From contig JBOZIK010000001.1 in assembly GCA_051453625.1 (NCBI GenBank), positions 164,109,424 through 164,137,701 on the forward strand: a DNA stretch of 28,278 nt. The letters run 5' to 3'. Position 1 is the stretch's first letter, and every line of letters starts with the position of its first letter. The stretch is from Welwitschia mirabilis. Lineage: Eukaryota > Gnetophyta > Gnetopsida > Welwitschiales. Positions 11,870 to 22,427 of this stretch are shown here, piece after piece. Both the position numbers and the translations under genes were made by a program. The notes beneath the pieces are model-generated. The model did not search any database. It was given only the letters and a program-made list of their open reading frames with translations, and was not told the DNA's origin.

Positions 11870-12398
11870 TGTTAAATCAAAATAAACCTTTAACTTTAAT
11901 AACACATGATAAAAGTGCAAAATGACATGTTAAAGTGACATATAATGGTAATGATGGTAATGACATGGAGCACATATGGCATAACATCTAGTGGTAACTA
12001 TATCATCATTCAAGGAATGTGTCATTACCTCTCTTTTATAAGAAGATAAAGAAATTCTCTATTAAGAATACATGCTAAAATTTATAAATTTCTCCTTAAG
12101 AAATGATCTAATTGTAATCCCTTATAACCACTACATATAAAGTTGTCTAGGCCTTACCACATCTATAAAAGGGCCTTGAGCCCTCATTTGTAAAAGAATT
12201 TAGCTAATGAAAAATTAATGAAAATTTAGAGCATGAAGTTGACATGGCATTCTAAGTTCCTCTTTGGGAGTGAGCTAGCTTTAAGATAACCTTGAGGAAT
12301 ATCTACCTACTTTTCTTTCATCCTCTAATGTAATGTATTTATTTATGTTTTAATATAAGAATAAATTATTCATTTTTTATTATTAGTGCACCTTAACA
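11870..12398 (+). mobile_element. LTR-like segment of a retrotransposon
   Basis: The segment starts TGTTAA (11870) and ends TTAACA (12398), the inverted TG...CA ends typical of LTRs. A TATA box lies two thirds of the way in. The decayed primer-binding site begins immediately after the end, as expected for a 5' LTR. Another TGTTAA at 11928 is an alternative start. A second copy of the end and primer site lies 86 bases further on, so 12484 is an alternative end. No second LTR copy was found in the window, so target-site duplication and age cannot be judged. The downstream internal region lies on the same strand and is gag-like, which supports the call. Confidence 0.6.
12164..12170 (+). promoter_or_regulatory. 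TATA box of the LTR
   Basis: The sequence ctataaaaggg lies inside the LTR-like segment, where an element promoter is expected. Transcription would start about 30 bases downstream, near the gagccctcatttg stretch. AATAAA-like signals near 12359 could serve for 3' end formation. Activity is unlikely given the decay of the coding region. Confidence 0.55.
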
Positions 12399-12536
12399 TG
12401 GTACTAGTAATCTTTAGGTGAGAATGTTTTGTATTTGAATATTTAAGTAGTTATTCATCCTTTCATTATTAGTGCACATTAACATGGTATGAGTAATATT
12501 TAGGTAAGAATACTTTGATCTTATGTTATGTGAAAA
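12365..12536 (+). repeat. 86-base tandem duplication over LTR end and primer site
   Basis: The block with tattagtgcaccttaaca, tggtactagtaa and ttaggtgagaat (around 12380-12425) repeats 86 bases later as attagtgcacattaaca, tggtatgagtaa and ttaggtaagaat. The two primer-site starts are 12399 and 12485. Confidence 0.8.
12399..12410 (+). promoter_or_regulatory. Decayed tRNA-Met primer-binding site, first copy
   Basis: tggtactagtaa resembles TGGTATCAGAGC, the site complementary to initiator tRNA-Met used by many plant LTR retrotransposons. It directly follows the LTR-like end. The second copy, tggtatgagtaa at 12485-12496, is closer to the consensus (8 of 12 bases). Confidence 0.5.
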
Positions 12537-13563
12537 ATATAGAACATTGTTAAAGTGAAACTTTTGTAGTTTTAATGATCCAAGCTATACATCTAAAGTT
12601 AGTTCATCTTCATCCACCACTAATCAAGTTTAAATTTAATTTAATCTTTATTTTTTTTGTTTTTATTCATTACAAGATTGTAATCATTGTATTACTTTTA
12701 TTAAGACTATTACATATATCTCTTTGTGAAGAGAATAATACTGGGTACTTACCTAGTTTAAGTCTAGTACATTCTACTATCATAAATACATTTTACTATC
12801 GTTACCAAGGATATTGGCATGGTGCCTTTTCAAAAGTACATAATTTTTCTTCTCACTTTTTTTTAAGTTTAGTTTTCCTGTTGTTGATACTAGTCATGTT
12901 CTAGTTAAACCTAACCTAATCCTTTTCTTTTTCTTTTAACTATTATTTCTTTTTCTTTTCTTTGTAGTGGTAGATAATAGTATATTTCCAACTAATCTTG
13001 AACTTGTTCTTTTTAGAGTTTTATTTAGTTTTTTCATTCTAATATAAAACTTACCTTAATATCAAATCTTTTATGTTGCAAATATAATGAATTTCTTAGA
13101 GGTTTCAATTGAAAAGAGGATTAGAAAATGAAATGATAAAACTTTTAAAAAACTTAGTTTTTTTCATGTATAATTTTGTTTTTCATAAGTTTTATTTTAG
13201 TAGCTAGTTTCAGTTATGTGTGCAATTTTTAAATTTATGTTACCTTCATAGAATTTATATTTTCTTATGGTTTTTCTTTGATAATTAGTTCATTCCTACT
13301 CAGTCATTTTTATTATTTTACCATCTACATTCTATGCTTCATAATGTGAATTAATGTGCATTGTCAATAATGAATTGCACATTGTCTTTTGAGCTATTCC
13401 TTAAAAAATGACTAGCACTAGCATGAATAGTATCTAGAGCTATTATCTTTTTACGATTTTCTTTCTCAAAATTATCATATAACCTCTCTTGGATCTATTT
13501 AAATCTTTTTGATATTTGTCCTTCTTATAAATCTCAAAAAGTTTAAAAAAACATATCCTTATG
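12411..13563 (+). other. Leader and 5' internal region of the LTR element
   Basis: Contains the second primer site (12485) and an open frame of 109 codons (12575-12904) with no recognised motif, rich in Leu, Ile, Phe and His. A pyrimidine-rich run ending ctttgtag lies at 12925-12968 and looks like a 3' splice site, but no exon partner is evident. By position this should be the leader and N-terminal gag. I see no conserved Gag motif here. Confidence 0.4.
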
Positions 13564-15440
13564 ATGAATTCTAATGATTGTTTTCTGAAACATGTCATGA
13601 GTTGGGCACTTGATTTATTTGAAATACCTTTGAAACTATAGTATGTCTATGGGAATTGTGGAAATTTCTATAATTTTTAAAATCACATTCAATCTAAACA
13701 AACTATAGGAAATTATATTCAACCTCTAGGAAATTACCTTCAATACAACCCATACCACTTGAGACTTAGAGATCCTTTTGATACTAGGAAAATGTTGAAA
13801 GAATATCTTAGTAGCCTAAAACTTCCTCCATAAATAGATCAACATCTTTATAATCTCAAGTCTGTAATCCTTATTTTAAACAAAGATAATTTAATCCTAA
13901 GCATTTCACCACTCCTCACAATCATTACCCTTCATATTCCTTTTTATATTCTTTATCAATTGACTAATACTCTTCTTTTTCCATACTTAACAAACCTCTT
14001 TACCTTCCTTAAAAGAAACCTTATAGAGATTCTTAGAAGATGCTACCAAAATCTCTTCCAACATGCCTTAATCCCTTTCAAATTACATTACTTAATTCCC
14101 TTCAAATGATTTGGAAAAATCACTAATAAAATCATGAACAAATTTGAGTAACTTCTCTAACACGTAATCTAGACTAGTGCTCAAAGAATTAGTATTCTAA
14201 ATTAATAGAAGGAAGACCTTATTATATTCCATAAATCTAAGATTCTTGAAAACCTTGAAATGGATGAGGATAGTAAAATTAATGATGCCCAAGTTGTAAC
14301 CTTTAGAAATGAGAAACAAATCCATGAAGAAACCCATGAGGAAGGTCATGAGGACCTTAAGTTTAAGAATGAACTAGAGAAAGAATAATTATGTGTGAGA
14401 AGGCTATACTTTAGAGTGGGATTAAACATATTAAATAATGAGAAATCAGTAATATATGATTAATCATTTGAGAAAAGCTATAACTTTGAGAGTCTTACAA
14501 CAAACAATGAATTAATAAGTAACATTAATAAGAGGAATAATATTAAAAAAGAATCTTTATTTAAATCACAACCATTGTTGATTGTGCAATCACATGAAGA
14601 AGAATCCCTCAGCAATCTTAATAAAAAGAAGAGCATTAACAAAGAGTCCATATATGATCCATTCTTTTAAAAATATTTGCCTTTTTTTTAATAACTTCTT
14701 AAGCTAACCATTTTACTCTCATCTTATAAGTAAGACACAAGCCTTAATCAAGAAGATGAATCTTATTTGGTTTGGAAATCATCTTTCACTAATCTACTTA
14801 ATGAACATTCAACTTCTCTAATGGTTTCTAATTTATCTTTATCTTTACCTTAAAATGATAACTTACATAAGTTGATAAATAAGCAAAAACAAGATAAATA
14901 ATGGACTATTTCTGATTTCGAATGCATAAATTTTATTTCTTGTATTGATGTTCTTCTTGATTTTATGGAATCATGCATGACAATTTACATGGATTCTCTT
15001 CCAATTCAAAATGCTTCATAAAGTTTTAAATCATCCTACCTTCATTTTTACACTCATGTTTAGACTCATGAGCCATGTTCCATGCATTACCTTGGAAAAT
15101 CCCTTTCAAATTTTTAGTTTTATTATCTGCTTTTAAATTAGTTTTTTCCTTTAAAGTAGGTTTTTCTTTTAGAATATATTTAGAATGAAAAAGATAAAAC
15201 CTTTAAAAACATTATTACCTTATGGTCTTTCTTTCTTATAACCACTCAAACACTACCACCTGTATAATGGTTATCTCAAACCCTTTCATTTAGGAAATTT
15301 CAAATTTCACCTATAGCATAGAATAAAGTATCTTTATCTTAAACTTCATCATTCATCCCTTCCACTTTGGAATCATCTCATAAATCTTACCAATCATCCT
15401 TCCCATCCATTCATCTACGAATTGTCAAGACTTAATGGCC
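13564..15440 (+). pseudogene. Decayed gag-like region of the LTR retrotransposon
   Basis: A long coding trace on the same strand as the LTR and primer site. It reads in frame +1 from 13564 to about 13862, frame +3 from 13863 to about 14210, then frame +1 to about 15440, so two frameshifts roughly compensate. The first part has YGNCGNFYNFQNH (a possible degraded zinc knuckle) and YNPYHLRLRDPFDTR. The second is rich in Pro, Tyr, Ser and Gln. The third begins with an acidic, Glu/Lys-rich stretch (EMDEDSKINDAQ at 14257) and later has FECINFISCIDVLLDFMESC near 14920-14980. Between 14161 and 15440 I count 22 TAA/TAG stops and no TGA. The composition suits a plant Ty3/gypsy Gag C-terminus, but no diagnostic protease or polymerase motif is seen, so the family is uncertain. 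Confidence 0.5.
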
Positions 15441-16585
15441 CTAGTTAATAACTTATAATAAATAAATCATTAATTAATGATATCATTATCATTATAAACT
15501 AGGTGAAGTTTAATTTACTTATTCTTTTCAAGAAAAGGTTTTGCTTATTTTCGAGTTATCTTATTAAGGTTAGTTCCATCTAAGGTTTTTAAACTTAGAA
15601 AATATGGTTAAAAAGAATGGAATGTACCTCTATATGATGTTTCGTGTTTTTAAGCATTTTATGGGGATACGAATTTTCCTTATTAGGCTAGTGATCCAAT
15701 GACCCCTTTTATATGCATAAAAAAACATTGAATATAAGAATAAGTAAAGGAAAAAAATTAAAATACCTTCTCTCCAAAAAAACATATTATATTATTGATT
15801 AATTAAAATTGGACTTACTTAAAATTCAATTTACTTAAATACATTTGGCCTATGGATGCTTGTTAGTAATGTATCTCTAATGATCTATTTATGACATAAT
15901 CAACTACATTAGGGCTATAGACACTTGTTAGTAATGCAAAAATGAATTCTTCATGAAAGAACATGCTTAATTATATTAAAAGAAGATGCCATAATAATGG
16001 ATGCTCAATTTGATCCAAATGCTTGAAATAAGAAACAAGCATGAATTTAGAAAAGGTAAAAATAAAAAGAAAAGATGGTATTTAGAGATTCTCATATAAT
16101 TTCTTTCATTAACTTATATTCTTAAAATTTTATTTAACTAATTTTTGGGTTTTTATAGGTTTACTAAGAAGAAATCTTATTTGTTTGACATTGTAATCTA
16201 TTCAAATAGACATAAAACTCACAAACATTTTAATAAAGTGACCATTATCCTAGTCATTTATATCTTTTATATTCATTGGTTTTTGGATTTTTTTTCATTT
16301 TCACTTACATGTATTATAAGTAAAAACTCTAGTCATAATTATTTTCATCATCTAGTGCAAATTTTCATTCCATTTTCATTCTATTCATTTCATTAACCAT
16401 TGAGTTTAGCTTGTAACCCAAAAAATTACTATTTTAACTGATAAATCATTCATAAAGTATCACCTATAGATTCCTAAAGCAATCAGGGTTGCTACTAGTT
16501 CTTACTAGGGTTTTCTTTCATTTTTCAAATTTCACTTTTAAACTCTTTTATAACTTTACTCATTTTATTTATAATGTTTTAATAT
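15441..16585. other. Unassigned AT-rich stretch
   Basis: No gene is supported. Frame +1 of the preceding element may run on to about 15710 (with KKNGMYLYMMFRVFKHF near 15610), but stops become more varied. An 83-codon open frame at 16145-16396 has no recognised motif, a Phe/His/Ile-rich composition and no ATG context of note. Confidence 0.45.
15838..15940 (+). repeat. Short direct repeat, 65-base spacing
   Basis: acatttggcctatggatgc followed by ttgttagtaatg at 15841 recurs as acattagggctatagacac followed by ttgttagtaatg at 15906. A small diverged tandem duplication. Confidence 0.65.
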
Positions 16586-17009
16586 NNNNNNNNNNNNNNN
16601 NNNNNNNNNNNNNNNNNNNNNNNNNNNNNNNNNNNNNNNNNNNNNNNNNNNNNNNNNNNNNNNNNNNNNNNNNNNNNNNNNNNNNNNNNNNNNNNNNNNN
16701 NNNNNNNNNNNNNNNNNNNNNNNNNNNNNNNNNNNNNNNNNNNNNNNNNNNNNNNNNNNNNNNNNNNNNNNNNNNNNNNNNNNNNNNNNNNNNNNNNNNN
16801 NNNNNNNNNNNNNNNNNNNNNNNNNNNNNNNNNNNNNNNNNNNNNNNNNNNNNNNNNNNNNNNNNNNNNNNNNNNNNNNNNNNNNNNNNNNNNNNNNNNN
16901 NNNNNNNNNNNNNNNNNNNNNNNNNNNNNNNNNNNNNNNNNNNNNNNNNNNNNNNNNNNNNNNNNNNNNNNNNNNNNNNNNNNNNNNNNNNNNNNNNNNN
17001 NNNNNNNNN
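16586..17009. other. Assembly gap, 424 N
   Basis: Unknown bases. Open frames spanning it on both strands are artefacts of N. Confidence 0.99.
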
Positions 17010-17628
17010 GATCCTTAATAAAATTGTCGAGGAACTAAATGTATTCCATTTTCTATCATCACATTTCATTTTCACCTTCTATCCCATTTTTCTCATCTTT
17101 ACAATAATTCTAACTTGCAAAGCAAGTAATTAATCATTATTCTAAGAGTATCTCACTTTTTACATTTCTTGCATATTGCATGGTGGTTCTCCAAGTGTAT
17201 TTTACATGCTAGTTGAAAGTTTTTAGCATTGTATTTTTTTCTTAAAGTCTTGAATTTCTTACATTAAATTAATTTTCTAGCTTGTGCTATGCATGTAATA
17301 TAAAATTTTCTTTTAAATACTTCTAGTTATTCTTAAAAGTAATGTATGAGATGTTTCTATTCTTTTAATTCTGAGGATAAAGTTTAGTTTTGGTTAGAGA
17401 GTATAACATCTTTTTTTCATAGAATTTATCTAATTTTGATGCCTTATTTGTTAAAAATTAATTAAAAATTTTAAAATATTATATCATTTTCATGCTTGAA
17501 CATTTTACTTATATAACTTTTCCATGTTGATCATTTCTTTATCAATGTTTTTCTAAGAGACCAGAAGAAGTCTAGTTTTGGGCTATCTTTATGATAAAAC
17601 TAACAAATTAACTTTATATCAAGGAATT
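17010..17628. other. Unassigned AT-rich stretch
   Basis: Nothing recognisable on either strand. Confidence 0.5.
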
Positions 17629-18429
17629 NNNNNNNNNNNNNNNNNNNNNNNNNNNNNNNNNNNNNNNNNNNNNNNNNNNNNNNNNNNNNNNNNNNNNNNN
17701 NNNNNNNNNNNNNNNNNNNNNNNNNNNNNNNNNNNNNNNNNNNNNNNNNNNNNNNNNNNNNNNNNNNNNNNNNNNNNNNNNNNNNNNNNNNNNNNNNNNN
17801 NNNNNNNNNNNNNNNNNNNNNNNNNNNNNNNNNNNNNNNNNNNNNNNNNNNNNNNNNNNNNNNNNNNNNNNNNNNNNNNNNNNNNNNNNNNNNNNNNNNN
17901 NNNNNNNNNNNNNNNNNNNNNNNNNNNNNNNNNNNNNNNNNNNNNNNNNNNNNNNNNNNNNNNNNNNNNNNNNNNNNNNNNNNNNNNNNNNNNNNNNNNN
18001 NNNNNNNNNNNNNNNNNNNNNNNNNNNNNNNNNNNNNNNNNNNNNNNNNNNNNNNNNNNNNNNNNNNNNNNNNNNNNNNNNNNNNNNNNNNNNNNNNNNN
18101 NNNNNNNNNNNNNNNNNNNNNNNNNNNNNNNNNNNNNNNNNNNNNNNNNNNNNNNNNNNNNNNNNNNNNNNNNNNNNNNNNNNNNNNNNNNNNNNNNNNN
18201 NNNNNNNNNNNNNNNNNNNNNNNNNNNNNNNNNNNNNNNNNNNNNNNNNNNNNNNNNNNNNNNNNNNNNNNNNNNNNNNNNNNNNNNNNNNNNNNNNNNN
18301 NNNNNNNNNNNNNNNNNNNNNNNNNNNNNNNNNNNNNNNNNNNNNNNNNNNNNNNNNNNNNNNNNNNNNNNNNNNNNNNNNNNNNNNNNNNNNNNNNNNN
18401 NNNNNNNNNNNNNNNNNNNNNNNNNNNNN
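17629..18429. other. Assembly gap, 801 N
   Basis: The largest gap in the window. The long frames crossing it carry no information. Confidence 0.99.
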
Positions 18430-19144
18430 TCTACAAAGAGAAAATACATAAGGAATATTTCCTAAGAATAACTCCTTAATTTGGCCTCATGACTAAATAA
18501 TTATTTTGTGTACTTTTAGGTATTCTTTAGAATGATCCCATTAGGCCTTAGAAATCTTACTTGAAAACCCTAATCTAGGCTTACAGATATCCTTCATCAT
18601 TTCATTTGAAGGGGAAGTAAAGTGAAATATTTCAAGAGATTGAATATTTAGTCATGAGTTCTTTTTAATCTTTCCATAGGGATGGGCTAGTTACTAAGCT
18701 AGCATGATTCTTTTTAGTTTAGCATGCGTTCATATTATAATTATATGCTTTATTTATTCTAATAATAAAGTACTATGTATTCTTGATGCATGACTTTGAT
18801 ATTAAGCTGTGAATGTCATACTTGTTATGCTTAGGATGGAATGAGCCATGCCTTTACTTTAAGATCTAGTTTGGTGATTTAATGAATCTTAGGAGATTCC
18901 TATTTTTAATGCTTATTTTATTCTTATTGTGAATGCTAGATGGATTGAATATATAATCTTAATGTTTATGATGGATGAGATTAAGTCATTATGCTTGAGC
19001 TTGAACTAATGAAATACTCATGGTCATAATAGATTATATCATTGTGGATGAATTAGAAGTAAAGTAAATGTTTTCATTATAATTACTTATGCTTTTTGTA
19101 GAAGTTGTTATGTTAGTTTGAATGTTACGCTCCATTTTAGCTAT
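18430..19144. other. Unassigned AT-rich stretch
   Basis: No ORF, RNA gene or repeat family recognised. Ends at the CACTA-like terminus. Confidence 0.5.
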
Positions 19145-19550
19145 CACTACTAGAAATAGAAGCTTTTAATGCATTTATTTTAATAAANNNNNNNNNNNNN
19201 NNNNNNNNNNNNNNNNNNNNNNNNNNNNNNNNNNNNNNNNNNNNNNNNNNNNNNNNNNNNNNNNNNNNNNNNNNNNNNNNNNNNNNNAAATACCTTAATT
19301 ATAGATATTTTTAAGGAATTTATTTTATTAAGAATCTTAAAGAAATCTAACAAAAATCTTTTTAAGGTTTTTTTTTAAACAAATGCTTTAACAACTCTTC
19401 TAAATTGTTTTTAAGACGTTTAAAGAAAAAAATGCCTTAATAAAAAGGTGGGTATTATAATAAATGCATTACATATTTTCAGTTTTTAAGGCATTTATTA
19501 AAATAAATATCTTAAATAATTTTACTTTCTTAAGCTTCTATCATCATAAA
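19145..19550 (+). mobile_element. CACTA-like miniature transposon remnant
   Basis: The left end starts CACTACTAGAAATAG (19145), a typical plant CACTA (En/Spm) terminus. Inverted partners are present: tagaagctt at 19157 faces aagcttctat at 19532, and atttattttaataaa at 19173-19187 faces its exact reverse complement at 19494-19508. The outermost right-end bases, expected to read CTAGTAGTG, are degraded to catcataaa, and about 20 extra bases separate the two inner blocks on the right. Short aatgcctt, aatacctt and aaggcatt motifs recur in both orientations inside, like the subterminal repeats that bind CACTA transposase. A 100-N gap (19188-19287) lies inside. It is too short to encode transposase. 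Target duplication cannot be confirmed because the right end is lost. Confidence 0.6.
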
Positions 19551-20369
19551 TAAAAATGAATAAGAATCCTTACAGATAAAATATAATTGCGCTTGTTATC
19601 CTAAATAGCAAAATTTTTGGTGATAAGATCTTAGTTTCACACTATGTAATGTTTCCATTTCCTAACAGCTAAAGGAAGTTCCTAAGTCCAATTATTATAG
19701 AATTCAGCTATCAAAGGGAATAAAAGCATTGGTAGAAATAAGCAGCGTAAGAGTTTTCACATAGTTTCTTTATACATCAGTTTTGTCATAATGTTATCTT
19801 AAAACTCAGCATCACTTGAATACGTCTTCTATTTGAGGTTATGTGGACCTTCTTCTTTCCTAGAATCATTCCTCTAATTAACCTCCAATCACTATCCATG
19901 ATTGTATTTTGCTAAGGATTTTTAGGAATTTGAAACTATTTTAAAGTGTCGTCACTTTATTTTAGCATTCTTCCTTTTGGAGTTACTATGGAGAAGGAGA
20001 ATTTTATTTCTCATTATCAAGTAAAACTTTGGTTTTAAAAAGTTATTTCATTAGGGTTTTGTTATGTGAAAGTCAGAAATGCTCTCAGTTCACATTATTT
20101 ATTATCTTTATTAGTGATTAAGTAAATAATTTAGATTTAAATTTAACTTGTTGGATAAGTTTCCTTACTTTTGGAGCCTTATGCATGTTAAATTTTTTTG
20201 AGTACACTTATGTATTATCTATGTTTGTTTAATTGAAGAATGCAAAGATGGTATTCCTTTTGTATTTTTAAACTAGAGCCTTAAGCTTTTACTCAAATGA
20301 AAGTTACAAAGAAAGCTTTTTCAATGTGACATTCTAATTTTTATTTATAAATTTATTTATTAATTGTTT
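19551..20369. other. Unassigned stretch
   Basis: Slightly less AT-biased between about 19600 and 19900 than its surroundings, but I could not recognise a gene, RNA or element end. Confidence 0.45.
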
Positions 20370-21660
20370 ATTTAGATTCTGATGACAGTAATAAGCATCA
20401 TTGCTATAAATGGAGATGAACTATGAGCTTTTAAATAGGTGTTATGAAACACCATAAGAGTGAATTATATAATAGTAAAAAGGATGTACCCTATTATGAT
20501 ACCATGACTTACATCTAAACCTCTACTTCTTTATTATTCTTCCATCTTCAATGTTTTTGCTTTCTAGAAAAGACACCCCCTATATGAAATATTCCATTAG
20601 TAACATTAGGCTTAGTGGATAGATACTTGTAACCCTTATCAATATAAATTCTTCCCCCTACTTCTTTAAGTTTTTTGTCTTTTATGATAAATGTTTTTGA
20701 CATATGCCAAGCTAGTAGACTAATACATCATGCATTCAAAAATCTAGAAACCCTTTTGAATATTTTGCAAGTAGTTAGCTAAAAATTAAAACATTTTTCT
20801 AGAGTTATAGAGTCATTCCAAGACTATATGAAGACCCATTTTCAAGGTTTCTTAGATACTAGAAATGCCATAGGCTACTAAAACCTAATTTGCTTAGGTT
20901 TTATTTAGATCAACAATGAGATTGTAAGTAATGTTGTCATTTTTCTCTTCTTTCAAGGCAATGGTAAAGTAGTGGTGGTTACACATGTAATACTCTTATC
21001 TATTCATCTATCCTAAAATGAAATCTCCATCCACTTTAATTGCCCTAGTTTCATCTTGTGACAATTCAAGAGGATTCATTCTTAATGACATTTTTATATC
21101 TTACATAGTTACTATTACATAAGAAGCTGAGAAAGAAGTTGCTTGTGTAGTAGTTACTAGAATAGTGAATTTTTCATCCATATCTATGAGTACATCATTA
21201 CTAATTTATGTTCTCTTTAAAGAGTCATGAATTGTATCAGTAAACTCTGAGATCTTAAAAATGTTTAAACCACTTTTCATCTTCCTTGAACAACATTTTT
21301 CATGCTTCTGATCCATCATATTTTTAATTTCTAATTTTTTTAAAGGTATTTCACATTATTTATCTTAGTCTTATTTCACTAGTATTTTATGCTCCTAAGG
21401 AGATAGATGTATTCAAGAAGTTAATGCTTTAGATGCTTTTGAAAGAAAATTTTATCAATTTTATTATTCATCATCATTTGATAATAAAAATTCTATGCAT
21501 GTCACTCTAATGGGTGGTGTTATTGGTCTCTACTATCATATGATTGAAGTAAATAAATATTTTATGATAAATATTAATTTATAGTATTAAGACGAATGGA
21601 ATTCTAGTCTGAGATGTCCTCTATTAGTATTGCTTCAAGATTTATTAAGGTGTTTAATCT
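20370..21660 (-). pseudogene. Long minus-strand coding-like frame, unknown
   Basis: One minus-strand frame runs from about 21660 down to about 20370 without an indel. The best part, from a Met codon at 21316, reads MDQKHEKCC, then SEFTDTIHDSLKRT, VLIDMDEKFTILVTTT, RAIKVDGDFILG, CNHHYFTIALKEEKNDNITY and VAYGISSI, and further on HGIIIGYILF. The composition is balanced and charged, unlike random AT-rich translation. Roughly 30 TAA/TAG and 6 TGA interrupt it, which is about the number expected by chance over the full length; the core from 21316 to 20820 has clearly fewer. I do not recognise the protein. It could be a transposon gene or a captured host gene. Plus-strand frames in the same place look like its shadow. 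Confidence 0.3.
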
Positions 21661-21870
21661 AGTTTATAAGGTATACCATCATGATCTTTATCATGAGGAA
21701 TATGAAGTACTACCAACAGGGAATAAGAATAGAATTACATACTTAGGAGCTAGTACCATTAAATTATTAGTATCATTTCCATAATCATCATCATCTCTTG
21801 ATGACGAACAATTCACATAAGTGTTGAACTTCTTTTTATCTAAAACATGTAATGAGAAGAAAAAAATAGT

Positions 21871-22130
21871 CACATAAACTTAGAAGGAGAAAATAAGATA
21901 TTTCTTAAGTATGATGATTTTCTAAGAGAAGGCGTCATCCAGAGTACTTCATAATTTTAATAAACTATTAATCATTTTAATGAAATTATTGAAAATCCTT
22001 AAAGCTTAACCACTTTTGAGAAACCATGGCATTGCATGAAATGATAGTAGAATCCTCTTACAGATATTTTTCAAGATTCACATTTGATAATGTTAAAACA
22101 AAGGCATTTAGGTCATCCATCAAACAAAGT
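21871..22130 (+). pseudogene. Possible copia pol trace (pre-integrase motif)
   Basis: Plus frame +1 carries KYDDFLREG near 21910 and, at 22099-22131, QRHLGHPSNKV. The latter resembles the RLGHPS motif of the Gag pre-integrase domain that precedes integrase in copia polyproteins. Three consecutive stops lie at 22042-22050 and TAA stops elsewhere. No integrase catalytic motif follows; instead the CesA exon begins about 150 bases later. The match is one short motif, so this is tentative. Confidence 0.3.
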
Positions 22131-22282
22131 AAAGTAAATTTTAACATAGACATGCATATCCTAACAAGAAACTATAATTAATTTAAATTGTAATGAAACC
22201 TTATGTGTTCCTTCACACCTTTTGGTACTTTATCTAAATAATTACACTTATGGTTGTAGATGCATAAATTTTAGTCATAGCA

Positions 22283-22427
22283 TGTAGAAATATCAATACT
22301 AATGGAGAGTTATTTATAGCTTATATTGTATGTGCATTTTTTGTATGTAAGACATGCAATGAGTATGAGAGAAAATATGGATGGTAGTCTTGCCCATAAT
22401 GTGAAACTATATATAAAAGGTTTTGAG
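22283..22427 (+). other. CesA RING zinc-finger exon (degraded)
   Basis: Frame +2. Cys codons are kept at 22331, 22346, 22355, 22391 and 22400. Stops TAG (22385) and TAA (22397) fall exactly on the two Gln residues of the conserved N-Q-x-C-P-Q-C segment, and TGA at 22424 precedes the splice site. Exon end: one base (g) after the TGA codon, then gtacct. Confidence 0.75.

Noticed and set aside
16489-18465. Long open frames across 16489-17133 and 17578-18465 on both strands
   Set aside because: Almost all of their length is N, which cannot contain stop codons; only a few real codons lie at each end.
20489-20505. Minus-strand match to the tRNA-Met primer site (reverse complement of tatgataccatgac)
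   Set aside because: It falls inside the long minus-strand coding-like frame, has no LTR end next to it and no gag after it, so it is probably a chance match.
21395-21580. Plus-strand frame reading ALDAFERKFYQFYYSSSFD
   Set aside because: It lies opposite the minus-strand frame that runs on both sides of it, and it does not connect to other plus-strand coding sequence.
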